From contig NZ_CP159218.1 of NCBI RefSeq assembly GCF_040438885.1, forward strand, positions 4,588,001 through 4,652,000: a stretch of 64,000 nucleotides of DNA. The letters are read 5' to 3'. The number at the start of each line of letters is the position of its first letter. Positions within the stretch are counted from its first letter, which is position 1. The stretch comes from Nakamurella sp. A5-74. GTDB lineage: Bacteria; Actinomycetota; Actinomycetes; Mycobacteriales; Nakamurellaceae. Shown piece after piece: positions 1 to 8,000 of this stretch. Below the pieces are notes generated by a model. That model was not told where the DNA came from. It was given only the letters and a program-made list of their open reading frames with translations, and searched no databases. The position numbers were made by a program, and so were the translations under genes.

Positions 1-509
1 AGCTGCCCGGGCAGGGTGGAGCCGGCATAGAGGAACACGGCAGCAACGTCCAGCCGGGCCGCGGCCATCAGCATGCCCGGCAGCGACTTGTCGCACCCGG
101 CCAGCAGAACGGCCCCGTCCAGCTGCTCGGCCCGGAACACCGTCTCCACCGAGTCGGCGATGACCTCACGGCTGACCAGGGAGTAGTGCATGCCGCCGTG
201 GCCCATCGAGATTCCGTCGGACACCGAGATGGTGCCGAACTCCATCGGGTAGCCGTCGCCCTCGCGCACGCCCTGCTTCGCTGCCTTGGCCAGCCGGTCG
301 AGCGACAGGTTGCAGGGAGTGATCTCGTTCCACGAGCTGGCAACACCGATCTGCGGCTTGCGCCAGTCGTCGTCGCCCATCCCGACCGCGCGCAGCATGC
401 CGCGGGCTGCGGCCCGTTCGATGCCGTCGGTGACGATGTGGCTGTGCGGCTTGCGGTGCGGGCGCGGCGCGGGGGTGTCGAACGTCGCGGGCCGACTGAT
501 ATCCGTCAT
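1..509 (-). CDS. ilvD: Dihydroxy-acid dehydratase, N-terminal 169 residues
   Basis: IlvD dehydrates 2,3-dihydroxy-isovalerate and 2,3-dihydroxy-3-methylvalerate to 2-oxo acids in valine, isoleucine and leucine synthesis, in the cytoplasm, using an Fe-S cluster. The visible part carries the family hallmarks: [13 protein letters not shown] with the first cluster cysteine, then [16 protein letters not shown] and [11 protein letters not shown] with the second. The start is the ATG at 509 (MTDISRP). The reading frame is intact to the window edge, so the missing C-terminal two thirds is a cut by the window and not a truncation of the gene. The neighbouring GAF gene ends 81 bases upstream on the same strand; there is no obvious functional link. 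Confidence 0.95.
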   Translation of the reverse strand, partial: MTDISRPATFDTPAPRPHRKPHSHIVTDGIERAAARGMLRAVGMGDDDWRKPQIGVASSWNEITPCNLSLDRLAKAAKQGVREGDGYPMEFGTISVSDGISMGHGGMHYSLVSREVIADSVETVFRAEQLDGAVLLAGCDKSLPGMLMAAARLDVAAVFLYAGSTLPGQ

Positions 510-590
510 GACCGGGACTGTACGGCGCGCGTCCGCAGCTCCCGAGGACGCGTCGTGGGAGTCGTGGCCCGTCACCGTTCGTGCGTCTGA

Positions 591-1331
591 TCAGTCGGCG
601 TCGACGAGGTCTCTGGGGTTCCGGGTGCCGGCGATGATCTCTGCGGCCAGTTCGTCGATGTCCATCTCGGCGGAGAACGCGGCGCCGCGCAGCAGGGCAA
701 GTGCGTTGCTCATGTCGACATCCAGCGCCAAGCCCGTCATCCCGGTGGCCTGCCACACATGCATCCGATCGTCCCACGGAGCTTTGTAGTCGGGATCAGG
801 TCTGTTGCCGATGGCTTCGGCGACGGCTGATGTCTCGGTCAGCACTGCGGTGACGCGATTGCCGATCGCCCGGACGGATGGGGCGGCATCGTCGGGGTGT
901 GAACTGCGGTGGTAGGCATCCAGCATCCCCCACGGGCGAGACATGCCCAGGGGTGTGGCCACGATGGATCGAAAGGGCGTGTGCCGGGTGAGCCCGTCAA
1001 AGAACGTGGGGAACTGCTCGTCCAGGGCGGAGCCGTTGAACAGGGCCGTGTGCCGATCGTCGAAGACCCGGAAGCAGGGGCCGTCCCCGACGGTGAACTG
1101 GAGCCGCTCGGCAGCAGAGGCAACCGGGCCGCTGGCACCGATCGGCACCCGCAACCGGTTTCCGGCCAACACGGTGATGCCCACGCCGTCCGCGTCGAGC
1201 ACCTCGGCCGCAGTTGCGGCGAGCGCATCGGCCAGCAGCACCGCCGGCAGCCGGCCCAGAGTCATCCGTTGTTCCCAGAGCGAGTCGAAGCGCTCCAGCA
1301 CGTCAAGGATCGTGTCCTCGTTCTGCTCCAT
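591..1331 (-). CDS. GAF domain protein with a divergent ANTAR-like C-terminus
   Basis: 246 residues. The central part (about 40-180) reads as a GAF sensor domain, with stretches such as TVGDGPCFRVF and SIVATPLG. The C-terminus (about 190-245) has the spacing of an ANTAR RNA-binding module: RMHVWQATGM, then an alternating helical segment ending in DELAAEIIAG. The usual IGQAKG-type core is altered, so RNA binding is uncertain. ANTAR proteins normally act as antiterminators that bind paired RNA hairpins. The start is placed at the ATG at 1331 (MEQNED), with GGGGAAG about 11 bases upstream; an in-frame ATG at 1349 is an alternative. It is transcribed divergently from a second, more canonical GAF-ANTAR gene at 1612, which suggests related regulators. 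Confidence 0.75.
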   Translation of the reverse strand: MEQNEDTILDVLERFDSLWEQRMTLGRLPAVLLADALAATAAEVLDADGVGITVLAGNRLRVPIGASGPVASAAERLQFTVGDGPCFRVFDDRHTALFNGSALDEQFPTFFDGLTRHTPFRSIVATPLGMSRPWGMLDAYHRSSHPDDAAPSVRAIGNRVTAVLTETSAVAEAIGNRPDPDYKAPWDDRMHVWQATGMTGLALDVDMSNALALLRGAAFSAEMDIDELAAEIIAGTRNPRDLVDAD

Positions 1332-1611
1332 GGCCCGAATCTTCCCCATGACGCGGGCAGGCAAACGAAGCAGGTGCCACGCTCTCACCGTCGGCGGCCT
1401 TCGAGGGGAACCTGCACCCACCGAAGGAGCCCTGAACGTCCGCCGTCATCGCAGGTGAGCAGGACCAATCGTCCGTTTCGCCCCCCGCCGAGCGCGGCCC
1501 AGGTCGGTACCGCTCCCGGCACCGCGAGATTGTGCCGAGCACCCTAGAATCGTGCGGGGGTCGGCTGATCCGGTCGCCCCAACCTGAGGTAGCCCCACAA
1601 GGGAGCGCGCC
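1332..1611. other. Intergenic region between two divergent GAF-ANTAR genes
   Basis: 280 bases without a convincing gene. It must hold the promoters of both flanking regulators. A TAGAAT sequence at 1545-1550 could be a -10 element for the plus-strand gene, but no well-spaced -35 was found. No hairpin pair of the ANTAR-target type was recognised here. Confidence 0.4.
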
Positions 1612-2319
1612 GTGTCATCGACCCCGGAGAAGTTGACCGCAAAGCTGTTGTCCCGCACCCGGGACGTGCCCGTCGGAGACATCGAACAACTGCTCAGGAC
1701 TGCCACTGCCGCGATCGTCGAGATGGGCGTGGCGGACACGGTGAGCATCTTGGAACGGGTCGGAGACCATGGGTTCACCACCCGGGCGCCCACGGATCAC
1801 CTCGCCATCGCCGTCGACCGACTGCAGCGCGAGCTGCATGAGGGTCCGTGCGTGGAAGCGTCCTACGACAACGATCTGCTGGCATCCGGCGATGTCGGAG
1901 CCGATTCGCGGTGGCCGCACTGGGGTCCGGCAGCAGTCGCCGAGGGCGTGCAGGCGGTGATCAGCGTGCAGCTCTACAACCACGAGCAGACCATGGGCGC
2001 TCTCAACCTCTTCCACACCCACAAGCGGGAGTTGACCACCGACGACCTGGAACTGGCGCGCACCCTGGCGGTGCCGATCTCGATCGAGCTGGCGCACTGC
2101 CGCCAGGACGAACACCTGTGGAAAGCCATCGACGCCCGCCACCGCATCGGACAGGCCCAGGGCATCCTGATGGAACGGTTCAAGATCTCCGACGCCGTCT
2201 CGTTCTCCGTGCTGCGCCGGCTGTCGCAGCAAGGCAACCGGAAGCTGCACCTCATCGCCGACGACATCGTCCGCACCGGCCAACTCCCGCCGGAAGTCGA
2301 GCACCTCATCGCCGGATGA
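1612..2319 (+). CDS. GAF-ANTAR transcription antitermination regulator
   Basis: 235 residues. An N-terminal GAF domain (about 20-165) contains LHEGPCVEA and the MGALNLF strand, and the C-terminal ANTAR domain (about 170-230) has AIDARHRIGQAQGILMERF followed by the AVSFSVLRRLSQQGN helix. ANTAR domains bind nascent RNA hairpins and prevent termination; GAF domains bind small ligands or respond to redox state. The GTG start at 1612 is supported by GGGAG at 1601-1605, about seven bases before it. In actinobacteria such stand-alone GAF-ANTAR proteins are common and mostly uncharacterised. The target RNA and signal cannot be read from the sequence. Confidence 0.9.
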   Translation: MSSTPEKLTAKLLSRTRDVPVGDIEQLLRTATAAIVEMGVADTVSILERVGDHGFTTRAPTDHLAIAVDRLQRELHEGPCVEASYDNDLLASGDVGADSRWPHWGPAAVAEGVQAVISVQLYNHEQTMGALNLFHTHKRELTTDDLELARTLAVPISIELAHCRQDEHLWKAIDARHRIGQAQGILMERFKISDAVSFSVLRRLSQQGNRKLHLIADDIVRTGQLPPEVEHLIAG

Positions 2320-2338
2320 CGGGCACTCCGGGCTGGCA

Positions 2339-2383
2339 CTGAACCCGGCAGCTGCAGGATGCGAGTGTTCGGCCTCGGTTCAG
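2339..2383 (+). promoter_or_regulatory. Possible structured leader of the ynfA-like gene
   Basis: CTGAAC at 2339-2344 pairs with GTTCAG at 2378-2383, enclosing a second CGAG/CTCG stem (2362-2365 with 2374-2377). The element ends 22 bases before the ATG at 2406, and no good ribosome binding site is visible. It may be a cis-acting RNA or chance pairing; it matches no riboswitch I recognise. Confidence 0.2.
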
Positions 2384-2405
2384 GCTCGCAGCTAGCGTTG
2401 TGCCC

Positions 2406-2744
2406 ATGGTTCTGCTGAAGTCGATCGCCCTGTTCATCGTGGCCGCCCTCGCCGAGATCGGCGGCGCATGGCTGATCTGGCAAGGCATCCGCGAGCACAG
2501 AGGGCTGCTGTGGATCGGCGGCGGGATCATTGCCCTCGGCCTCTACGGCTTCGTCGCCACCCTGCAACCAGACGCCGACTTCGGCCGGATCCTCGCCGCC
2601 TATGGAGGCATCTTCGTTGCCGGGTCGCTCGCCTGGGGAATGGTCGTCGACAAGTTCAAGCCTGACCGCTGGGATGTTGTCGGCGCGGCGGTGTGTCTCA
2701 TCGGCGTCGCCGTCATCATGTACGGACCGCGCACCGCAGTCTGA
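2406..2744 (+). CDS. YnfA/UPF0060 family small membrane protein
   Basis: 112 residues with four predicted transmembrane helices, the architecture of the YnfA family, which belongs to the drug/metabolite transporter (SMR-like) superfamily. Family-typical stretches are [14 protein letters not shown] in helix 1, [23 protein letters not shown] in the middle and a [10 protein letters not shown] turn before helix 4. Family members have been linked to export of small cationic compounds, but the substrate here is unknown. The ATG at 2406 is preferred over the GTG at 2400. It is followed by a convergent gene, so it is probably monocistronic. Confidence 0.88.
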   Translation: MVLLKSIALFIVAALAEIGGAWLIWQGIREHRGLLWIGGGIIALGLYGFVATLQPDADFGRILAAYGGIFVAGSLAWGMVVDKFKPDRWDVVGAAVCLIGVAVIMYGPRTAV

Positions 2745-2862
2745 CGGGCCGACTTGGCGTCGAAGTCGCCGGTGTCACGGATGGCCGCCGACCTCGACGA
2801 GCAGTCCGGCTCGCGCAACCTTGCCGAAGCGGGGCTGGGCACGAAAAGGCGCAGCGTCAGTG

Positions 2863-3165
2863 CTACCAAGAACTCCTGCGCGGACCGAAGCTGAACAGGC
2901 AACCGCCAGGAATGGGCAGCATGTCGAAGGACTCGGCTTCGTAGTCCTCCCATTCCTCCTCGACGACGGGCTCGCGGTTGATGGCCCGTTCGACCACCAC
3001 CGGTAGCGGCGCCGCTGGGGGAGGCGGCGCCGCCGGAGGGGCGAGTCGCGCGCGGGTTTCGGTCAGGACCCTGGATCGCCTGGAGAGGTCGGCGCCGCAG
3101 GCGGAGCAGGCCCGTCCGCCGTGGTTGACCGTCTCGCACACGCCGCATCGCCAGGTCGCGATCAT
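2863..3165 (-). CDS. Small zinc-ribbon protein, last gene of the vWA-PP2C-kinase operon
   Basis: 100 residues. The N-terminus has two CxxC knuckles, CGVC and CSAC, ten residues apart, forming a RanBP2- or zinc-ribbon-like fold. A proline/alanine-rich linker and an acidic stretch (EEEWEDYE) follow. The ATG at 3165 overlaps the kinase stop codon (ATGA), so translation is coupled. In TerY-P type loci the kinase often carries such a zinc ribbon at its own C-terminus; here it is encoded separately. It is probably an adaptor for protein or nucleic-acid binding, by inference only. Confidence 0.75.
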   Translation of the reverse strand: MIATWRCGVCETVNHGGRACSACGADLSRRSRVLTETRARLAPPAAPPPPAAPLPVVVERAINREPVVEEEWEDYEAESFDMLPIPGGCLFSFGPRRSSW

Positions 3166-4277
3166 CGGGATCGACCCTTCTCGGCCCGGGTCAACAACCT
3201 GCCCACCAAGCTGCGCAGGCCCGAGTCTCGTGCACCGGAGTCGGCCGGCGGACCGGTTCGAGTCGCAGACGAACTACCTGGAATCGTGGGGACGCCCGCA
3301 TCGGCAATGCGCAAGCCCTTCCCGCGCAGCGCCGACGTCGAGTGCGAGTCCGGTCGGACGACAGGCAACGGCGGCTTCGCAGTGGTCGTGGGGGCACCGG
3401 GGCGCTGCGCCATGAGAGTGGCGTGCACCTCGTCGATACTCGGCCGGGCATCAGGATCCGCCAGCAGCATGCGGTTCACCAGTTGCGCAACGGGGCCGGG
3501 AAGCCCGGCCGGGGGAAGCAGCAGCGGTTCGCCGTTCAGCACCGCTATGGCCGGCTCGTGGTGAGCCGGGTCGAAGGGTGGCACCGAACCCGTGAGGTAC
3601 TCGGCATAGATCAGGCCGAGAGCGAAGATGTCGGCACCTTCGGTGAGCTCCGAGGCGTTGTCGGCACCCTGGACGTAGCGCGCCAGTTCAGGCGAGTAGA
3701 AGTTGATGGTCCCGACGATCTCGTCGGCAGGCGGCGGGTTTCCCACCACGTAGGAACTGTCGAAATCGATCAACTTGGTGGTGTACCCGAGCTCTGTGCG
3801 CTTGATGAGCACGTTGCTCGGCTTCAGGTCGCCGTGCACGATGTGCAGCTCGTGCAAGATCCGAAGGCTGTGCGCAACGGTCATCATCAACACCAGCTTG
3901 GCGGAGAACTCAAGGCGCGCAACGTCTTCGACCTCCATTCCCGCCGGGTCGATCTTCTCAGTGACCTTGTAGTACTTCGCGCCCTGCCGGAAGAAGTCAA
4001 GGGTGGTGATCAGGTTTCCGCGGTAGCGGGTCACCGGCGCCAGAGCCACCTGAATTCCGCGGTGATGCGCCTCGAACGCGGCGCAGCGTTCCCGCTTGCG
4101 CGCCTTGGTGGCTGCGCTGCCCGGTGCGTCGTCATCGGGGAAGGTCGGGCTGAGGAACCGCTTGATGAAGTACTCGCGGCCATCCCGCTCGGCGAAGGTC
4201 CATTCGCTGAGGCCGGCCCCGACGACGCGGAAATCCTCCAGCAAGGTGTAGCCGCCGACAACCGCTCCGGTTTTCAT
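3162..4277 (-). CDS. Serine/threonine protein kinase of a TerY-P-like triad
   Basis: 371 residues, cytoplasmic, with no transmembrane helix. The kinase domain spans about 10-285: a modified glycine loop VGAGLSEW, ATP-binding lysine K39 in YFIKRF, catalytic loop HGDLKPSN with D150, metal-binding DFD (171-173) in place of DFG, and YSPELA in the activation segment. The C-terminal 85 residues are proline/serine-rich and low complexity. The ATG at 4277 overlaps the stop of the PP2C gene (ATGA); a longer upstream frame exists but lies inside that gene. It should phosphorylate Ser/Thr in partners, with the neighbouring phosphatase reversing it. The glycine loop and DFD variants set it apart from classical actinobacterial PknB-type receptors. 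Confidence 0.9.
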   Translation of the reverse strand: MKTGAVVGGYTLLEDFRVVGAGLSEWTFAERDGREYFIKRFLSPTFPDDDAPGSAATKARKRERCAAFEAHHRGIQVALAPVTRYRGNLITTLDFFRQGAKYYKVTEKIDPAGMEVEDVARLEFSAKLVLMMTVAHSLRILHELHIVHGDLKPSNVLIKRTELGYTTKLIDFDSSYVVGNPPPADEIVGTINFYSPELARYVQGADNASELTEGADIFALGLIYAEYLTGSVPPFDPAHHEPAIAVLNGEPLLLPPAGLPGPVAQLVNRMLLADPDARPSIDEVHATLMAQRPGAPTTTAKPPLPVVRPDSHSTSALRGKGLRIADAGVPTIPGSSSATRTGPPADSGARDSGLRSLVGRLLTRAEKGRSR

Positions 4278-5581
4278 GAGTTCTCCGCAATCGGCCCGGG
4301 CTCGCCCAGGAGTAGCTGGTAGTCCACCTTGTAACGAGCCCACAACTGCGCTGTCTGCTCGGTCAGTCGTTCACGTGAGGCCTGCAGTTGCGCTTCCATC
4401 AGGTCTGTCTCCGCGGCCGTCCTGTCCAGTGGCTCCACCCATTGGGACGTGACCACATCCAGGCGGTCGGAGAAACCCGCCCGGAAGCCGTCGTGATCGG
4501 TACCGACACCCAGGACTGCCATCGATGCATCATCCCCGGTGATCGCCCTGATCGATTCCTGCACGGCGGTGGACCAGCTCTCGGTGTCCGGTGCGCCGAG
4601 CAGGGCCGCCAGGATGGAGTGTTCGAAGTGCATCGGCGAGCGGAAGTATCCGAAGCACCCATCGGTCGCGGCGACCAGGAGGAACGGGGCGGTCAGGTCG
4701 ACGGTTCGGTGGCGAACGAGAAAGGGGGTGTCGGCAGACATGGCGTTGCTGACGATCGAATCGTCCCGCAGGTTGGCCATGGCGTCACCCAGGTCCTTGA
4801 TGTCGTCGACGGTGAGTTGCTGGAGTCCGTGGGTGGGATCCAGGGCGTAGACGCGGGAATCACCTGCCCACCACAGACGACAGGTCCAGCCCGGTTCATC
4901 GAGGGCGCGGCGCTGCACGGACGCCAGCGCCATCGTCGTCGGCAGGGCCCGGAGCAGTTTCGAACGGAGAGCGCTCCGTGGTGCCCGCAGTTCGGCCCAG
5001 CGGGCTGTCAACGCGTGTTCCACGCATTCCCTGAGGTCCTCGGCGGTGGCCGGTCCGTCCAGGTCGGCACCGAGGTCCAGCAAGATGCCCAAGCGCTGCT
5101 CGACGGCAGTTCGGGCGGCCCTTGAGGCGAGATAGGCGCCGGTGCGCGGACCGTCAGGGGTCTCATAGACCGTGCCGCCGGCTCCGCCCATTCCGTCGAA
5201 GACCGCGACGAAGGCCGTGCCTTCCCGGCTGTGGTCCAGGATCGGGTCGGCGTCCTCGCCGTGCTCAGGGAGCTTGGCAAGGTTGAACCGGAACGCGACG
5301 GGCCACCACGGTGCCACCGGAGCGGCATCCGCCACGGGGGTTCGGTCCACCTTCTCGGCATCAGGCGACCGATCCGCGCCCACCGATGCATCGGCTTCGG
5401 CCTCGGTGGGTTCGCCTTCGGTGCCCAGCGCGTCACCGCTCGGAGATCCGCCGGTGGGAACGCCCGGCTCGGTGCCGGGCTCCGGCTCCGCTGTCGACAC
5501 CGCGGGCTGTACGTCGTCGGATCCAGCTCCGGGCGGCTGCGGGGCAGCGCCCGTCACCTCCGGTTCGGATTCGCCACTCAC
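4274..5581 (-). CDS. PP2C-type protein phosphatase of a TerY-P-like triad
   Basis: 435 residues. The first 95 or so are acidic, Pro/Glu/Ala-rich and probably disordered. The PPM/PP2C domain follows (about 95-400) with metal-binding signatures FVAVFDGMGGAGG, VAATDGCFGY and the late Asp in GDDASMAVLG. Such enzymes remove phosphate from Ser/Thr using two Mn/Mg ions. The GTG at 5581 overlaps the stop of the vWA gene (GTGA), and the stop overlaps the kinase start. Position directly between vWA protein and kinase implies that it opposes the kinase on shared substrates. Confidence 0.9.
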   Translation of the reverse strand: MSGESEPEVTGAAPQPPGAGSDDVQPAVSTAEPEPGTEPGVPTGGSPSGDALGTEGEPTEAEADASVGADRSPDAEKVDRTPVADAAPVAPWWPVAFRFNLAKLPEHGEDADPILDHSREGTAFVAVFDGMGGAGGTVYETPDGPRTGAYLASRAARTAVEQRLGILLDLGADLDGPATAEDLRECVEHALTARWAELRAPRSALRSKLLRALPTTMALASVQRRALDEPGWTCRLWWAGDSRVYALDPTHGLQQLTVDDIKDLGDAMANLRDDSIVSNAMSADTPFLVRHRTVDLTAPFLLVAATDGCFGYFRSPMHFEHSILAALLGAPDTESWSTAVQESIRAITGDDASMAVLGVGTDHDGFRAGFSDRLDVVTSQWVEPLDRTAAETDLMEAQLQASRERLTEQTAQLWARYKVDYQLLLGEPGPIAENS

Positions 5582-6531
5582 ACCGAATTGCCGATGGAAT
5601 CGACGATCGTGCCGTAGTCGACCTCGGACAGGCCGCTACCGGCCTCCGACGGGTGGTGCACGACGTTCTCCCAGTTCGCCGAGATCTCACCCCACCCAGG
5701 GCCGTCCGGTGCGAACAGGATGAGCCGCTTGCTGCTGGAACCGACCGGTCCTTGTGGGTCCTCCCACAGATCGGTCAGGTCGCTGAAATTGCTGGGTACG
5801 GAGGTGGCCAGATCCGGCGGGAGGTCGGCGAGGTTGAGCGGGTGGGCCGGCGCATCGGTCCAGACCACGATCACCTGACGGCGCCTGTCGCCGACGGTGG
5901 TCCACGGGGAGTTGATCGCCAGCGACAAGGCCTCAAGGCCCGACTCCGCCGCATCGCCGCCGCCGTCGGCCACCAAGCCGCTGACGAAGCCGTCGAACGC
6001 AGTCTGTTCCTCGGGCAGCGAGTAGAACGAGGACTCCTGCAGTGGCGCTGCTGCGTCGGAGGTGAAGTCGCGGAACGCGATGACCCGAACCCGCAGCGTG
6101 TCCACGTTCTTGCCCTTGGCCGTCAGATTGGTCTGCACGTCCTCGTAGAAACGCAGCGCGTTGGCCTTCACCGCATCGATGATCGGGGTCATGCTGCCCG
6201 TCACATCGATGCAGAACACGATGTCCACTGCGTACCTCAGACCTCGCACGATCGGCGGCGCAGCGGGTGCGGCAGGAGACTCCGGGCTGGACGAGGCGGG
6301 AGTGGACTCGGTCGCGGAGTCCAGCGCCGCCGGCGCGCTCGGGTGGTCCGGGGAGGTCTCCTCGGACTCGCCCGTGGTCGAATCGTCGGCCGTCCCTGCT
6401 GTCGGACTCCCGGGCTCGGGGGAAGTACTGGGCGCGACGTCGGGCGTCCCGCTGCTGTCCGATGTCGGTTCGACATCGGGAGCAAGCGTCGGCGACTCGT
6501 CAGGAGAACGTGGATCCAACTCTTCGGGCAT
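5578..6531 (-). CDS. von Willebrand factor A domain protein (TerY-like), first gene of the triad operon
   Basis: 317 residues. Residues 1-95 are a Ser/Thr/Pro/Glu-rich disordered tail. The vWA domain follows, with a MIDAS metal site DVTGS at 109-113, AFRDF and DGGGDAAES. No signal peptide or transmembrane helix is seen, so it is cytoplasmic. The ATG at 6531 has an excellent ribosome binding site (GGAGGAAATCCC). Its stop overlaps the GTG of the phosphatase. vWA proteins of this kind bind Mg-dependent protein partners and are often substrates or scaffolds of the adjacent kinase/phosphatase pair, as proposed for TerY-P systems by Anantharaman and colleagues. Other ter genes (TerB, TerC, TerD) are absent from the window. 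Confidence 0.88.
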   Translation of the reverse strand: MPEELDPRSPDESPTLAPDVEPTSDSSGTPDVAPSTSPEPGSPTAGTADDSTTGESEETSPDHPSAPAALDSATESTPASSSPESPAAPAAPPIVRGLRYAVDIVFCIDVTGSMTPIIDAVKANALRFYEDVQTNLTAKGKNVDTLRVRVIAFRDFTSDAAAPLQESSFYSLPEEQTAFDGFVSGLVADGGGDAAESGLEALSLAINSPWTTVGDRRRQVIVVWTDAPAHPLNLADLPPDLATSVPSNFSDLTDLWEDPQGPVGSSSKRLILFAPDGPGWGEISANWENVVHHPSEAGSGLSEVDYGTIVDSIGNSV

Positions 6532-6746
6532 GGGATTTCCTCCGGGGTAGGCAGGAGTTGACGGCGACACCTGATCGATCGGTGCGACCCGGTGGTACCC
6601 CGTGCCGACCACTTTCAGACGGGCAACGCCCACTGCACGGTCAGGCGAGAGTGGTCATCACACGGCCTGGCCGGCCGACGGGGTGATGACGGTTTCGAAC
6701 CCGATCGGGGTCGCGTCGCTGGGGTGCGGTTCGGGCCGGTCGAGGC

Positions 6747-8000
6747 TCAGGCGCCGGTCCCGGACGACTGCTCGGCGCCGGCGTCCCCGAAGACGGTCTC
6801 CCTGATCTCCCGGACGGCTTCCTCCACCGCACCGGCGACGACGCCGTCACCGGCGAGCTGGGAGGCGACGATCTCCGGGCGGACGAACGACCACTGGGCC
6901 ATCGCCGCCCGCACCAGGTCCACCAGCTCCGCGCCGCCGGCGGCCGCGACCGGGCCGCCGATCACCAGCAGGCCGGGGTCGATGAGCGCCGTCACGGCAC
7001 TGACGCCCTGGGCGATGCCCTCCGCCAGCTCGGCCAACAGCGCATGCCCACCCGATTCGGCGGCGAGCAGCGCGCTGCGCACGACTTCCTCGGGAACGTT
7101 CGAGGAGCGGATGCCGTGCCGCTTGGCCAGCGCCCGCAGACCCTGGCCACCGACGAGCTGCTGGAATGCGCCGGCGCCGCCGCGGTCGACCCGGGGATGT
7201 TCCACGCCCGGCACCGGGAGGTACCCGATCTCACCGGCGCCGCCGTGCGCGCCCAACCGGACCCGGCCGTCCAGCACCAGCCCGAGGCCGACCCCGCGGC
7301 CGAGCCAGAGCAGGGCGTAGTCGCTCCGCCCGCGGGCGGCGCCGCTCCTACCCTCCGCCACCGCAGCCAGGTTCACATCGTTGCCGTACCGCACCTGCAT
7401 CCCGAACTCGGCCGAAAGTCGTTCCGGCAGACCGGATTCCTCCCAGCCGTGCAGATGGCGAGCATGCCGGAGTCGGCCGGTCACCGGGTCGATCACCCCT
7501 GGTGTGACGATCATCAGCAGCCGGACTGCCGAGGCCGGGAGTGCCGCCGCGGCCAGCACTCCGTCGATCGCCCGGCGGGCCTCCTCGGCGGGGTCGGACG
7601 CCCGTCGGGAGGGGACCTCGACCGCATGGGCGGCCACCACCGCTCCGGTGATGTCGGCCAGCGTGGCAACGCTGCCGTGCTGCTCCACGTGCAGCACCAG
7701 AACGTGTCCGGCGCTCGGGTCCACCGCGTAGATGCGGGCATTCGGGCCGGGGCCACCCTCGGCTACGCCGGTGGTCGTGACCAGGCCACGCTGGGCCAGG
7801 CGGGTCAGCAGCGACGACACCGTCGGCTTGGACAGACTGCTGAGCTGGCCGACCCGGCCGCGCGTCATCGGCCCATGCTCCAGCAGCAGGTCCAGCACCA
7901 CCCGGTCGTTGATCTCGCGCAACACCCGCGGCGAGTCGGCGCTGCGGCGTGCAGCCACGACGGGCACCACCGGAACGGCAGCGGCGTGGTCGGGCGTCAT
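6747..8000 (-). CDS. ROK family transcriptional regulator
   Basis: 417 residues. An N-terminal winged helix-turn-helix (about 25-85, with the segment SLSKPTVSSLLTRLAQRGLV) precedes a ROK domain (about 90-400) with GRGVGLGLVLDG and the AGEIGY sugar-contact loop. The zinc motif CxCGxxGCxE of ROK kinases is missing, so this is a repressor and not a sugar kinase. The ATG at 8000 overlaps the NagZ stop codon (ATGA), placing it last in the ABC-importer operon. It probably responds to N-acetylglucosamine or a derivative and controls the operon through the inverted repeat at 12827-12848; both are inferences. Confidence 0.9.
   Translation of the reverse strand: MTPDHAAAVPVVPVVAARRSADSPRVLREINDRVVLDLLLEHGPMTRGRVGQLSSLSKPTVSSLLTRLAQRGLVTTTGVAEGGPGPNARIYAVDPSAGHVLVLHVEQHGSVATLADITGAVVAAHAVEVPSRRASDPAEEARRAIDGVLAAAALPASAVRLLMIVTPGVIDPVTGRLRHARHLHGWEESGLPERLSAEFGMQVRYGNDVNLAAVAEGRSGAARGRSDYALLWLGRGVGLGLVLDGRVRLGAHGGAGEIGYLPVPGVEHPRVDRGGAGAFQQLVGGQGLRALAKRHGIRSSNVPEEVVRSALLAAESGGHALLAELAEGIAQGVSAVTALIDPGLLVIGGPVAAAGGAELVDLVRAAMAQWSFVRPEIVASQLAGDGVVAGAVEEAVREIRETVFGDAGAEQSSGTGA

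Noticed and set aside
6747-8000. Sugar kinase of the ROK family
   Set aside because: An N-terminal DNA-binding domain is present and the zinc motif of ROK kinases is missing.
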